Assembly: GCF_902506605.1 (NCBI RefSeq)
Contig: NZ_LR733979.1
Location: 1,129,024 to 1,193,023 of the forward strand
Direction of reading: 5' to 3'
DNA: 64,000 nt
Source: Sphingomonas sp. AX6
GTDB lineage: Bacteria; Pseudomonadota; Alphaproteobacteria; Sphingomonadales; Sphingomonadaceae
Numbering within the stretch: the stretch's first letter is position 1; each line of letters begins with the position of its first letter. Made by a program: the position numbers and the translations under genes. This document shows positions 47,083-56,520 of this stretch, piece after piece. The notes beneath the pieces were generated by a model that did not search any database, was not told the DNA's origin, and saw only the letters and a list, made by a program, of their open reading frames with translations.

Positions 47083-47793
47083 ATGAGAATCGACCCGGCG
47101 AGTGCGCTCGCCGAAGCCGTCGCCCGTTACAAACTGGAACGCCCCGCGCTGCACGCAGTCGCGGGGCTGTTCTTCTTCGTGCCCGCGCTGGCGTTGCTGT
47201 TCTTCGTCGAAAACGGTCCGCCGACGGAAGGGGAGACGGTCACCGACGCCTTGCGAGCAATGCTGATCGACAATTGGCCGTGGCTGCTGGGCGTGCAGTT
47301 GCTCGAGCTGTTCGGGTCGGTCTGGCTCTATGCCTGGTTGCTCGGGCACGACAAGCCGGTACTGGGGCAGGCGCTACGCCGCGCGGTCGCGCTGTTTCCA
47401 ATGTTCCTGATCGCATCGGTGCTGATCGGCATGCTGACCTTTGCCGGGCTGCTGTTCTTCCTCGCGCCCGGTTTCTACGTCATCGGACGGACCTTTCTGG
47501 TCGCGCCGGTTCTGATTGCCGAGCCCGGAACGACGGCGATCAAGGCGTTCGAGGAATCGATCCGCCGGACGCAGGGCATGGGCTGGATGCTGTTCGTCGT
47601 CGCCGCCGCGATCTGGCTGACCGGGCAGTTCCCCAATCTGCTGTTGCGCCCGTTGGAAGCACCGCTGGGGATGGCGGGGACGGTATTAATCGACGGTGCC
47701 GCGGCGCTGGCCGGTGCAGCAGTGACGTTGCTGATCCTGTTGGTAAAGGTCGTCGTCTATCGCCGCACGGCGGGGTCGAAGCGCGGGACGTGA
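47083..47793 (+). CDS. Inner membrane protein, possible paralogue of the preceding gene
   Basis: The 236-residue protein has about six helices and a central segment AFEESIRRTQGMGWMLFVVAAAIW. This resembles the TFRLTKGYALKI block of the preceding gene, so the two may form a hetero-oligomer. A GAGGCG site stands before the ATG. Its last 37 bases overlap, tail to tail, the GNAT gene on the other strand. No function can be assigned. Confidence 0.72.
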   Translation: MRIDPASALAEAVARYKLERPALHAVAGLFFFVPALALLFFVENGPPTEGETVTDALRAMLIDNWPWLLGVQLLELFGSVWLYAWLLGHDKPVLGQALRRAVALFPMFLIASVLIGMLTFAGLLFFLAPGFYVIGRTFLVAPVLIAEPGTTAIKAFEESIRRTQGMGWMLFVVAAAIWLTGQFPNLLLRPLEAPLGMAGTVLIDGAAALAGAAVTLLILLVKVVVYRRTAGSKRGT

Positions 47794-48356
47794 GGCGCTG
47801 AATCGCGCGGCAGATGGGCGGTCAGCCGCGGATCGGCGAACGTCTCTATCGAACGCGCGAACGGCATGAAGCCGTGACGGATGTAGAAGCCAAGCGCGCG
47901 CGGATGGTCGAGCGTGCAGGTGTGAACCCACATCCGCGTCACGCCGCGTCGCCATCCCAAGCCGAGCGCGTTGGCCATCAGCCACCCGCCATGCCCCTTG
48001 CCCGCCAGTTCGGGCACGACCGCGAGATAGGATAGTTCGCACGCGCCGCTTTCCCGGAAATCGAGTTCGAGCATCCCCAGTTCGACGCCCGCGCGGTCTA
48101 TCATCGCATAAACTTCGACCAGCGGATCATCGAGAATTGCGCGGAGTTGCGTAGCGGGCATTACGAGGCGCGAGAACCACAGCCACGGCGCGCCAACGCG
48201 GGTGAACAGCGTGCGATACCGGTCGCTGTCGGGGTTATGCCAGCGTTTGAGCATATACGGACTTGGGGGCAGCGGACGAGCGGGCGGGCGCTGGGTCATT
48301 TCCAACGCGGTGACGATGGTGGCGACATGACCGCCGGGGACGGGGGTCAAACTCAC
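47757..48356 (-). CDS. GNAT-family acetyltransferase
   Basis: The 199-residue protein shows the GNAT core: CELSYLAVVPELAGKGHGGWLMANAL (acetyl-CoA loop), VWVHTCTLDHPRALGFYIRHGFMPF and an N-terminal receptor half. It is longer than the minimal domain because of an N-terminal extension to about residue 40. Alternative starts at Met20 or Met35 are possible. The substrate is unknown. It ends within the downstream convergent membrane gene. Confidence 0.82.
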   Translation of the reverse strand: MSLTPVPGGHVATIVTALEMTQRPPARPLPPSPYMLKRWHNPDSDRYRTLFTRVGAPWLWFSRLVMPATQLRAILDDPLVEVYAMIDRAGVELGMLELDFRESGACELSYLAVVPELAGKGHGGWLMANALGLGWRRGVTRMWVHTCTLDHPRALGFYIRHGFMPFARSIETFADPRLTAHLPRDSAPHVPRFDPAVRR

Positions 48357-48363
48357 CTCAACG

Positions 48364-48446
48364 CCGTCATCCCAGCGGAAGCTGGGACATCAGGCGATGG
48401 AGTGCGCGCCTGCCGCACGATATCCCAGCCTGCGCTGGGATGACGG
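48364..48446. repeat. Intergenic palindrome, family E (copy 2)
   Basis: Arms CCGTCATCCCAGCGGAAGC... and GCCTGCGCTGGGATGACGG. It fills almost all of the gap between hemF (stop 48454) and the GNAT start (48356). Confidence 0.88.
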
Positions 48447-48453
48447 ACCGAGC

Positions 48454-49296
48454 TCACCCCCATGTCGCGACCGGGGGCAGGCTCATCAGAATCGCGTCGA
48501 TATTGCCGCCGGTCTTCAGTCCGAACAACGTGCCCCGGTCATAGACCAGGTTGAACTCGGCATAGCGTCCGCGCCACTCAAGCTGCTTCGCCTTGTCGGC
48601 ATCGGTGAACGCCATTCCCATCCGTCGCCGCACCAATGCCGGATAAATGTCGAGGAACGCGCGCCCGACATCCTGGGTAAAGGCGAAATCGGCGTCCCAG
48701 TCGCCATCGAGATGATCGTAGAAGATTCCGCCGACGCCGCGGTGGACCTGACGGTGCGGGATGTAGAAATAATCGTCCGCCCATTGTTTGAACCGCGGAT
48801 AATGCGCCGGGTCGTGCGCGTCGCACGCGGCCTTCATCCGCGCGTGGAAATCCGCGGTATCCTCGTCATAGGGCAAAGGCGGGTTCAGGTCCGCGCCACC
48901 GCCGAACCAGCGTTTGGTGGTGACCAGGAAGCGCGTGTTCATGTGTACCGCGGGTGCGTGCGGATTGGCCAGATGCGCGACCAGGCTGATCCCGGTCGCG
49001 AAGAAGCGGGGGTCTTCGCCGGCGCCATGGATCGATTTGGCGAAGTCGCCCTCGAACGTGCCGCCGACGGTGGAAACGTTGACCCCGACCTTCTCGAACA
49101 CGCGCCCCTTCATGACGCCGCGCACGCCCCCGCCGCCGGGTTCGCCCGACGGATCGACACGGTCCCATGGGGAGTAATCGAACGCGGCGTCGGACCCGGC
49201 CTCGCGTTCGATCGCCTCGAACTCGGCGCAGATCAGGTCACGCAAGGTTTCGAACCAGGTACGGGCGGCGGATTGCTGGGGGTCGAGGGGCTGCAT
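48454..49296 (-). CDS. hemF: Oxygen-dependent coproporphyrinogen III oxidase
   Basis: The 280-residue enzyme makes protoporphyrinogen IX from coproporphyrinogen III with oxygen. It shows GGGGVRGVMKGRVFEKVGVN, PRFFATGISLVAHLANPHAPAVHMNTR, WFGGGADLNP and GRYAEFNLVYDRGTLFGLKTGGNIDAILMSLPP, all standard for the family. Slightly shorter than E. coli HemF (about 300). It is 25 bases from purK on the same strand. Confidence 0.95.
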   Translation of the reverse strand: MQPLDPQQSAARTWFETLRDLICAEFEAIEREAGSDAAFDYSPWDRVDPSGEPGGGGVRGVMKGRVFEKVGVNVSTVGGTFEGDFAKSIHGAGEDPRFFATGISLVAHLANPHAPAVHMNTRFLVTTKRWFGGGADLNPPLPYDEDTADFHARMKAACDAHDPAHYPRFKQWADDYFYIPHRQVHRGVGGIFYDHLDGDWDADFAFTQDVGRAFLDIYPALVRRRMGMAFTDADKAKQLEWRGRYAEFNLVYDRGTLFGLKTGGNIDAILMSLPPVATWG

Positions 49297-49321
49297 GGCC
49301 GCAGGCTTTAGCGGTGCGGCG

Positions 49322-50404
49322 TCAGTCGCGCCAGACGCGCGTCACATGCCCCATCTTGCGCCCGTCGCGCACCTCGCGCTTGCCATAGAGGTGGAGGTGG
49401 GCGGCCGGATCGGCCAGAATCGCCGCCCAGTCGTCGGCGTCGGTACCGATCAGATTGGTCATCTCGACCTTTTGCCCGGTGATCGTCGTGGGGCCAAGCG
49501 GCAGGCCGCAAATCGCGCGGATGTGGTTTTCGAATTGCGAAGTCGCAGCACCCTCGATCGTCCAATGCCCCGAATTGTGAACGCGCGGGGCCATTTCGTT
49601 GAACACCGGCCCGTCGCGTCCGGCAAAGAATTCGCACGCCAGCACGCCGACATGGCCCAGCGCCTCGGCGATCCGCCCCGCAAGTGCCGCCGCCTCGGTC
49701 CACTGCGACGCGATCTCGGCTGGCGCAGGCACGGTAGAGGTCGCCAGGATGCCGCCGACATGGACGTTATGCGGCGGCGGATAATGAGTGATCGCGCCGT
49801 CCGCGCCGCGTGCCAACACGATCGAAAATTCGTGGCTAAAATCGACGAACGCCTCCAGCACCGCTGGCGCGCCGTTCAACGCCCCCCACGCGGCATCGGC
49901 ATCGGCGGGGGATTTGAGGCGCGATTGCCCCTTGCCGTCATAACCAAATCGGGTGGTCTTCAGGATCGCAGGACAGCCCACGCTTTCGATCGCAGCATCC
50001 AGCTCGGCGCGGCTCGACACCGCGGCCCAGCGCGCGGGCCGGCCACCGAGCCCTTCGACGAAGCGCTTTTCCTCAATCCGGTCCTGCGCGACACGCAACG
50101 ATGCGGCAGACGGGCGGACCGGTGCGCCGGTAATCGCGGCGATCGGGTCGGCCGGCAGATTTTCGAATTCATAGGTGACGACATCGACTTCCGCCGCAAA
50201 GCGTGCGAGCGCTTGCGGATCGTCGTAATCGGCTTGCGTGAACGCCCCGCTCGCATCGTTGGCGGGGCCGGATGCGGGGGCGTAGATGTGCGTGCGATAA
50301 CCGAGCTGTACGGCGGCGACCGCCATCATCCGGCCGAGCTGCCCTGCACCGATGATCCCGATCGTCGATCCGGGCGGCAGCATCTTCGCCTCTGCCTGCG
50401 TCAT
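49322..50404 (-). CDS. purK: 5-(carboxyamino)imidazole ribonucleotide synthase
   Basis: The 360-residue ATP-grasp enzyme converts AIR, ATP and bicarbonate to N5-CAIR. It has [24 protein letters not shown] at the N-terminus, [13 protein letters not shown] in the ATP-grasp fold and [19 protein letters not shown]. The ATG at 50404 overlaps the purE stop (ATGA), so PurE and PurK are co-translated for consecutive steps. Confidence 0.96.
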   Translation of the reverse strand: MTQAEAKMLPPGSTIGIIGAGQLGRMMAVAAVQLGYRTHIYAPASGPANDASGAFTQADYDDPQALARFAAEVDVVTYEFENLPADPIAAITGAPVRPSAASLRVAQDRIEEKRFVEGLGGRPARWAAVSSRAELDAAIESVGCPAILKTTRFGYDGKGQSRLKSPADADAAWGALNGAPAVLEAFVDFSHEFSIVLARGADGAITHYPPPHNVHVGGILATSTVPAPAEIASQWTEAAALAGRIAEALGHVGVLACEFFAGRDGPVFNEMAPRVHNSGHWTIEGAATSQFENHIRAICGLPLGPTTITGQKVEMTNLIGTDADDWAAILADPAAHLHLYGKREVRDGRKMGHVTRVWRD

Positions 50405-50886
50405 TGCGGATCGGTCGCGACGCTGGCGGTCTGGTTCGCGCGCCATTCGTCGAGCTTGGCGGCGAGCGCGTCGTCGGACACCGCAAGGATCGATATCGCC
50501 AGAAGCCCGGCATTGATCGCGCCCGCCTTGCCGATTGCCAGCGTGCCGACAGGGATACCGCCGGGCATCTGGGCGATCGATAACAGGCTGTCCATGCCCT
50601 TCAATGCATTGGATTCGACCGGCACGCCCAGCACGGGCAACCGGGTCATGCTCGCGGCCATGCCGGGCAGGTGCGCCGCCCCGCCTGCGCCCGCGATGAT
50701 GACCTTCAACCCCCGATCGACCGCACTTTCGGCATAATCGACCAGGCGGCGGGGGGTGCGGTGCGCGGAGACGACCTTGGTTTCATGCGCCACACCGAAT
50801 GCGCTCAGCACGTCGGCGGCGTTGCTCATCGTCTCCCAATCGGACGTGCTGCCCATGATGATGCCGACGACGGGAGGCTGGGTCAT
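50401..50886 (-). CDS. purE: N5-carboxyaminoimidazole ribonucleotide mutase
   Basis: The 161-residue class I PurE converts N5-CAIR to CAIR. It has [30 protein letters not shown] with the catalytic His, [12 protein letters not shown] and [28 protein letters not shown]. It is the first gene of a purE-purK pair, possibly continuing into hemF. Confidence 0.97.
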   Translation of the reverse strand: MTQPPVVGIIMGSTSDWETMSNAADVLSAFGVAHETKVVSAHRTPRRLVDYAESAVDRGLKVIIAGAGGAAHLPGMAASMTRLPVLGVPVESNALKGMDSLLSIAQMPGGIPVGTLAIGKAGAINAGLLAISILAVSDDALAAKLDEWRANQTASVATDPQ

Positions 50887-51006
50887 TCGCAGGTTTTTCC
50901 GTGGTTGCGCGGAAAGGGAAGGCGGGTGTTAGAGCCGCGTGCGGGGCGGTGCAACCGGGAAGTCCGGGTGGGCCGGGGGGAGGTGAGCCTTCACCACCTC
51001 ACCACC

Positions 51007-51125
51007 CCGTTTGTCCTGAGTAGTCACTGAGCGAAGCCGAAGTGGAGGATCGAAGGACAGCCCCGCTTGGATGATCCTTCGATACGAGCCTTCGACTTCG
51101 CTCAGTCTCTACTCAGGACAAACGG
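51007..51125. repeat. Long intergenic palindrome, family B (copy 2)
   Basis: Outer arms CCGTTTGTCCTGAGTAG and CTACTCAGGACAAACGG, with inner pairs CTGAGCGAAG/CTTCGCTCAG and GATCGAAGGA-type arms. It occupies the 265-base gap between purE and the aldehyde dehydrogenase. Confidence 0.9.
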
Positions 51126-51151
51126 AGTTGGTGAGTGCGCGCTGGGTCGCC

Positions 51152-52576
51152 TCACCCATAATCCCCGATCACCGACTTCACTTCCATGAATTCGGCCAGC
51201 CCGAACTTGCCGTATTCGCGGCCATTGCCCGATTGCTTGTAACCGCCGAAGGGCGCCGACGGATCGGGTTGGCCGCCATTCACATAGACCATACCAGCCC
51301 GCAGCCGCGGTGCGACGCGGCGGACGCTTTCGGCATCGCCGAACACCACCGCCGACAGGCCATATTCGGTGTCGTTGGCGACGCGGATCGCTTCTTCCTC
51401 GTCCTTGTACGGGATGATGGTGACGACGGGACCGAAGATTTCCTCGCGCGCGATCGTCATGTCGTTGGTGACGCCGGAAAACAGCGTCGGCTTGACGAAA
51501 TAACCCGTCTCAACGCCGTCCGGGCGACCGGGGCCGCCGATCTCCAGCTTGGCACCTTCGCCCATGCCCGTGCGGATCAGCCCCTGCACCTTGTCGAACT
51601 GCGCCTTGTTGACCAGCGGACCGATATGGCGGCCTTCTTCCATCGGGTCGCCGGTCTGGGTCGCGGCCATCATCGCCTTGGCCGCTTCGATCGCTTCGCC
51701 CTGCTTAGATGCGGGCACCAGCATCCGCGTCGGCGCGATGCAGCTTTGCCCCGAATTGACGAGCACGCTCATCAGCGTGCCTTGCACCGCCTTGCCGATA
51801 TCGGCGCTTTCCAGCACGACCGACGGCGATTTGCCGCCCAGTTCCTGGTGCACGCGCTTGACCGTGTCGGCAGCGGATTTGGCAACCATGATCCCGGCGC
51901 GAGTCGACCCGGTGAAGCTGACCATATCAACCTCCGGATGCGCGGTCAGTGCCGATCCGACCCCGGGGCCGTCGCCCTGAACCAGGTTGAACACGCCCTT
52001 GGGCACGCCCGCCTTGTCCAGAACCTCAGCGAAGATCGCTGCCGAGCCGGGGCATTCCTCGCTGGGCTTCAGGATCATCGTGTTCCCTGCGGCGAGCGCG
52101 GGTGCGACCTTGGCGACGATCTGGTTCATCGGCCAGTTCCACGGGGTGATCAGAGCGACGACGCCGATCGCCTCATGGACGACGGTGCTGCGCCCGACTT
52201 TCTCGGTGAACTCGAAATTCTTGAGCGCGTCGATCGCCGCGGTGAAATGACCGATTCCGGCCCCGACCTGCGCCATTTTCGCGATCGCGATCGGGCAGCC
52301 CATTTCGGTGGCGATCGCGGTGGCGAGATCGTCTGCACGGTTCTTGTACTCCGCCAGAATCGCTTCGAGCAACGCGACGCGCTTCTCTACCGAAGTCTGC
52401 GAGAAGCTATCAAAGGCTGCACGCGCGGCGGCAACTGCGCGATCGACATCGGCGGCGGTGCCGAGCGTGATTTCCGTGCAAGCCTCTTCGGTGGCGGGGT
52501 TGATCACCTCGTGACGGGTACCGCCATCGCTATCGACCCATGCGCCGTCGATATAGTGCTTCAGATAGCTTTTCAT
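51152..52576 (-). CDS. Aldehyde dehydrogenase family protein
   Basis: The 474-residue NAD(P)-dependent dehydrogenase has the Rossmann TPWNWPMNQIVAKVAPALAAGNTMILKPSE, FTGSTRAG, the base Glu in QELGGKSPSVV and the nucleophile Cys in NSGQSCIAPTR near residue 278. EIFGPVVTIIPYKDEEEAI is conserved. The substrate is not evident; it is closest in style to general aliphatic or betaine-type aldehyde dehydrogenases. ATG 52576 follows GGAGTC. The gene is alone. Confidence 0.93.
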   Translation of the reverse strand: MKSYLKHYIDGAWVDSDGGTRHEVINPATEEACTEITLGTAADVDRAVAAARAAFDSFSQTSVEKRVALLEAILAEYKNRADDLATAIATEMGCPIAIAKMAQVGAGIGHFTAAIDALKNFEFTEKVGRSTVVHEAIGVVALITPWNWPMNQIVAKVAPALAAGNTMILKPSEECPGSAAIFAEVLDKAGVPKGVFNLVQGDGPGVGSALTAHPEVDMVSFTGSTRAGIMVAKSAADTVKRVHQELGGKSPSVVLESADIGKAVQGTLMSVLVNSGQSCIAPTRMLVPASKQGEAIEAAKAMMAATQTGDPMEEGRHIGPLVNKAQFDKVQGLIRTGMGEGAKLEIGGPGRPDGVETGYFVKPTLFSGVTNDMTIAREEIFGPVVTIIPYKDEEEAIRVANDTEYGLSAVVFGDAESVRRVAPRLRAGMVYVNGGQPDPSAPFGGYKQSGNGREYGKFGLAEFMEVKSVIGDYG

Positions 52577-52663
52577 GGGCAAGACTCCGTCTGTCTTCGA
52601 ATATCGGGTATGCGCCCATCATCGCGCTGCGCACGACTCGTTGCAAGATGAAACGCGAGGCGT

Positions 52664-53272
52664 TCAGCCCGGATACGGCTTTGCCTTGAGCAGTTCGGCA
52701 AGGTGCGCGGCGTTCGATGCGACCATTTTCGCGGTTTCGGTCACCTTTTCAGGCGTCTCGCGGAGATCCTTGAAATCGGTCGAACCCATCGCCTCGCCAA
52801 CCCAATAACAGGCGGCGACTGCAGGGATGGTGAAGCCGACATCGTTCAGAGACTGAAAGATTTGCGACGAAGACCAGTGCGCGCCGTCTTCGTTTCCGAC
52901 GATCGCCGCAATAGCAACCTTGCCATAGCTCGGCATCCGCCCGGCATCGTCGGTTTCGGACAGGAAGGCGTCGAGCCGCTCCAGCACGCGCTTCGCGACG
53001 CTGGAAATCTGGCCCATCCAGATGGGGGTGCCGAGAATGACGATATCATGCGCAAGAATTTTCTCGCGGATCGCCGGCCAGTCGTCGCCTTCGCCTTCGT
53101 CCGATGTCACGCCCGGCTTCACATTGTGCGCGGCGATGCGGATCGTCTCGGCGATCTTCACGTCATGCGCGCCGAACGCCTTACCCAACACCTCGATCAT
53201 CGCGTCGGTGGATGAGTCCGCGCTCGCGTCGGACTTCAGCGTGCAATTCAGGGCGATGGCGGTGACGGCCAT
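52664..53272 (-). CDS. NAD(P)H-dependent FMN reductase-like flavoprotein
   Basis: The 202-residue protein has a flavodoxin-like fold of the NADPH-dependent FMN reductase family. It shows AIALNCTLKSDASADSSTD at the phosphate loop and HDIVILGTPIWMGQISSVAKRVLERLDAFL, with an IAAIVGNEDGAHWSSSQIF loop near the isoalloxazine. ATG 53272 is chosen; a longer open frame upstream only runs through a repeat. The partner is unknown. Confidence 0.87.
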   Translation of the reverse strand: MAVTAIALNCTLKSDASADSSTDAMIEVLGKAFGAHDVKIAETIRIAAHNVKPGVTSDEGEGDDWPAIREKILAHDIVILGTPIWMGQISSVAKRVLERLDAFLSETDDAGRMPSYGKVAIAAIVGNEDGAHWSSSQIFQSLNDVGFTIPAVAACYWVGEAMGSTDFKDLRETPEKVTETAKMVASNAAHLAELLKAKPYPG

Positions 53273-53366
53273 GATCTTTCTCCGGCTGGTTGAGCGGAAG
53301 AGACGAACGGCACGGCGTGGCGTTCCAACTATCTGGGCCTGAATAGGTTTAGACGAACTCCAACGT

Positions 53367-53487
53367 CCGTTCGCCTCGAGTAGCTGTCGAGCAACGTCGA
53401 GACGGCGTATCGAGAGGTCCGCGCCTGACGAGAGCATCTCTCGATACGGGTTGTCGGCTTCGCTCGACCCCTACTCGAGACAAACGG
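53367..53487. repeat. Long intergenic palindrome, family B (divergent copy 3)
   Basis: Outer arms CCGTTCGCCTCGAGTAG and CTACTCGAGACAAACGG; inner CGTATCGAGAG/CTCTCGATACG pair well. It looks like a mixture of family A and B arms. It takes up most of the 331-base gap 53273-53603, with a terminator in the remainder. Confidence 0.82.
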
Positions 53488-53524
53488 GTGAGGTTAAACG
53501 TCGCCCCAGCCCCCCAAACGCGAA

Positions 53525-53550
53525 ACGCCCGGGCATTGCTGCCCGGGCGT
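53525..53550 (-). terminator. Terminator of glnA
   Basis: A perfect 11-base stem ACGCCCGGGCA / TGCCCGGGCGT with a four-base loop, followed on the minus strand by TTTCGCGTTT. A second, GC-only hairpin lies at 53562-53582 nearer the glnA stop. Confidence 0.82.
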
Positions 53551-53603
53551 CCCGCTGTCCGAGCGGCCGCTATGGCCGCGCGGGGATAAACAACGCGTGA
53601 ACG

Positions 53604-55016
53604 TTACGAGGAATAATACATGTCGTATTCGACCGGGCTAGGCGTGGTTTCGAAATTGATCACGTCCTGCCACTTGATGTCGGCATAGGCCTCAATCTGG
53701 TCCTTGGTGAACACGTCGCCCTTGAGCAGGAATTCGTGATCGTCCTGCAGCGCGACCAGCGCCTCGCGCAGCGAACCGCAGACGGTCGGCACGTTGACCA
53801 GTTCGGCCGGCGGCAGGTCGTACAGGTTCTTGTCCATCGCCTCGCCGGGATGGATCTTGTTCTGGATACCGTCCAGGCCCGCCAGCAGCAGTGCGGCATA
53901 AGCGAGATAGGGGTTTGCAAGCGCATCGGGGAAGCGGAATTCGACGCGCTTCGCCTTGGTGCCGGTGCCGTAAGGGATGCGGCACGATGCCGAACGGTTG
54001 CGGCTGGAATAGGCGAGCAGCACCGGCGCTTCGAAGCCCGGAACCAGCCTTTTGTAGCTATTGGTCGACGGGTTGGTGAAGGCGTTCAGCGCGCGCGCGT
54101 GCTTGATGACGCCGCCGATAAAATAGAGGCACATGTCCGACAGGCCCGCATAGCCGTCGCCCGCGAACAGCGGCTTCTTGCCGTCCCAGATCGACATATG
54201 CGTGTGCATGCCCGATCCGTTATCGTCCTTGATCGGCTTGGGCATGAAGGTCGCCGACTTGCCGTAGGCGTGCGCCACCTGATGTACGACATATTTGTAG
54301 ATCTGCATCCGGTCGGCGGTTTCCACGAGCGTGCCGAAGGTCAGGCCCAGTTCGTGCTGGGCTGCGGCGACTTCGTGGTGATGCTTGTCGCAGGGCAGGC
54401 CCATTTCGAGCATGGTGGAGACCATTTCGGCGCGGATATCGACGGCGCTGTCGACCGGGGCGACCGGGAAGTACCCGCCCTTGGCGCGCGGACGATGGCC
54501 CAGATTGCCGCCTTCATATTCCTTGCCCGAATTGGTCGGCAGTTCGATGTCGTCGATCTGGAAATAGCTGGTGTTGTATCCGGTTTCGAAGCGCACATCG
54601 TCGAACATGAAGAATTCGGCTTCCGGACCCACATAGATGGTGTCGCCGATGCCCGTGGTCTTCAGATAGGCCTCTGCACGCTTCGCGGTCGAGCGCGGAT
54701 CGCGGGCATAGAGTTCGCCGGTCGACGGTTCGACCACGTCGCAGAACAGGATCATCATCGGCGTCGCCGAGAACGGGTCGATATAGGCCGCGTCCAGATC
54801 GGGCTTCAGCACCATGTCCGATTCGTTGATTGCCTTCCACCCCTCGATCGACGAACCGTCGAACATCAGGCCGTCGGTCAGCTGGTCGTCGTCCAGGCTC
54901 GATGCGACCATCGTCAGATGCTGCCACTTGCCCTTGGGATCGGTGAAGCGCAGATCGACCCACTCGATCTCGTCGTCCTTGATCTGCTTCAGGATGGCGC
55001 CGGCGTCTTTGGCCAT
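53604..55016 (-). CDS. glnA: Glutamine synthetase, type I
   Basis: The 470-residue enzyme condenses glutamate and ammonia. Y399 in [11 protein letters not shown] is the adenylylation site, so activity is probably controlled by GlnE. Other motifs are [18 protein letters not shown], the Glu-rich [29 protein letters not shown] and [20 protein letters not shown] 55016 has AAAGGA at a good distance; the ATG three codons upstream does not. It lies 95 bases after glnB on the same strand, the usual glnB-glnA operon. Confidence 0.97.
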   Translation of the reverse strand: MAKDAGAILKQIKDDEIEWVDLRFTDPKGKWQHLTMVASSLDDDQLTDGLMFDGSSIEGWKAINESDMVLKPDLDAAYIDPFSATPMMILFCDVVEPSTGELYARDPRSTAKRAEAYLKTTGIGDTIYVGPEAEFFMFDDVRFETGYNTSYFQIDDIELPTNSGKEYEGGNLGHRPRAKGGYFPVAPVDSAVDIRAEMVSTMLEMGLPCDKHHHEVAAAQHELGLTFGTLVETADRMQIYKYVVHQVAHAYGKSATFMPKPIKDDNGSGMHTHMSIWDGKKPLFAGDGYAGLSDMCLYFIGGVIKHARALNAFTNPSTNSYKRLVPGFEAPVLLAYSSRNRSASCRIPYGTGTKAKRVEFRFPDALANPYLAYAALLLAGLDGIQNKIHPGEAMDKNLYDLPPAELVNVPTVCGSLREALVALQDDHEFLLKGDVFTKDQIEAYADIKWQDVINFETTPSPVEYDMYYSS

Positions 55017-55111
55017 GAAAGGCATTCCTTTTCTAATCAGAAAGCGGACATCGCGAATCGCGTAACAAGCTGTCGCGTTGGCCGGTATGTTTCACATATT
55101 GCTGCGGTGCG

Positions 55112-55489
<378 letters not shown>

Positions 55490-55517
55490 TCACACGCGTC
55501 CTCCGCCACCCCGCCCT

Positions 55518-55533
55518 TACAAAGCGCGTGCCA
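55518..55533 (-). promoter_or_regulatory. Sigma-54-like promoter of glnB-glnA
   Basis: On the minus strand TGGCAC is followed after five bases by TTTGTA, close to the -24/-12 consensus TGGCAC-N5-TTGC. The -24 box is perfect; the -12 GC is GT. The position, about 69-83 bases before the glnB start, is plausible for a nitrogen-regulated promoter. Confidence 0.4.
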
Positions 55534-55698
55534 TTTATGCGGGCTGCGGCGGCGCGTGGGTTGGGACGCAGATGAGGAAGCTGCGCTGCCCGGTTTTTAG
55601 GCATGTCACGCCTTGATGCGCGCTGGCCGGGCACAAGGCTGGCGCTCGCGCGATGGCTTCCTATCTCGGGGACCAGACCCCAACGCATGGAGCACCGA

Positions 55699-56376
55699 AT
55701 GAACGTCCTGATGATCCTGACCTCGCACGACCGACTGGGCGATACCGGCAAGAAAACGGGCTTCTGGCTCGAGGAACTGGCCGCGCCCTATTATGTGTTG
55801 AAGGATGCCGGCGCGACAATCACGCTGGCTTCGCCCGAGGGTGGCCAGCCGCCGCTCGACCCCAAAAGCGCCGATGCCGATGCGCAGACCGACGACACGC
55901 GGCGGTTCGATGGCGACGCGGAGGCAAAAGCCGCGCTCGCCGATACTCGCGCGCTGGTCGAGGTCGATCCCGAACAGTTCGATGCGCTGTTCTTCCCCGG
56001 TGGTCATGGGCCGTTGTGGGATCTGGCCGAGGACGAAACCGTGCGCGCGATCATCGAAGCGATGATCCGCGATGAAAAACCCGTTGCCGCCGTCTGCCAC
56101 GCGCCCGCGGTGTTTCGCCACACGCAGACCGAGGACGGCGAGCCGCTGGTCAAGGGCCGCCAGGTCACCGGATTTTCTAACAGCGAGGAGGAAGCGGTCG
56201 GCCTCACCGACGTCGTACCGTTCCTGGTCGAGGATATGCTGACCGAGCGCGGCGGCATCTATTCGAAGACCGACGATTGGGGCGTGCATGTGCTCCGCGA
56301 CGGGTTGCTGATTACCGGCCAGAACCCCTCTTCGTCGGCGGCGACGGCGCGGAAACTGCTGGACGCGATGGGGTAA
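55699..56376 (+). CDS. DJ-1/PfpI superfamily protein (HchA-like)
   Basis: The 225-residue protein starts MNVLMILTSHDRLGDTGKKTGFWLEELAAPYYV, typical of the Hsp31-like branch of DJ-1/PfpI. C133 in AAVCHAPAVF is the nucleophile elbow, with H134 next to it and the FFPGGHGPLWDL loop supplying the oxyanion or Glu/Asp partner. Members act as methylglyoxal glutathione-independent glyoxalases or chaperones. The specific activity cannot be told. It starts after GGAGCACCGA. Confidence 0.86.
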   Translation: MNVLMILTSHDRLGDTGKKTGFWLEELAAPYYVLKDAGATITLASPEGGQPPLDPKSADADAQTDDTRRFDGDAEAKAALADTRALVEVDPEQFDALFFPGGHGPLWDLAEDETVRAIIEAMIRDEKPVAAVCHAPAVFRHTQTEDGEPLVKGRQVTGFSNSEEEAVGLTDVVPFLVEDMLTERGGIYSKTDDWGVHVLRDGLLITGQNPSSSAATARKLLDAMG

Positions 56377-56383
56377 TCACCGG

Positions 56384-56492
56384 CGTCACCCCGGCCTCAG
56401 TGCCGGGGTCCACCGGGCGGCGCACGCACCGTCGAAGCAACAGAGATTTGTAAGCGGTTTAGTGGACCCCGGCACTGCGGCCGGGGTGACGG
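56384..56492. repeat. Intergenic palindrome, family F (copy 1)
   Basis: Arms CGTCACCCCGGCCTCAGTGCC... and GGCACTGCGGCCGGGGTGACGG surround about 55 bases. It lies directly after the DJ-1 family gene. Confidence 0.85.
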
Positions 56493-56520
56493 ATCGGTTA
56501 GGCCTTCCTACCTAACAGCA

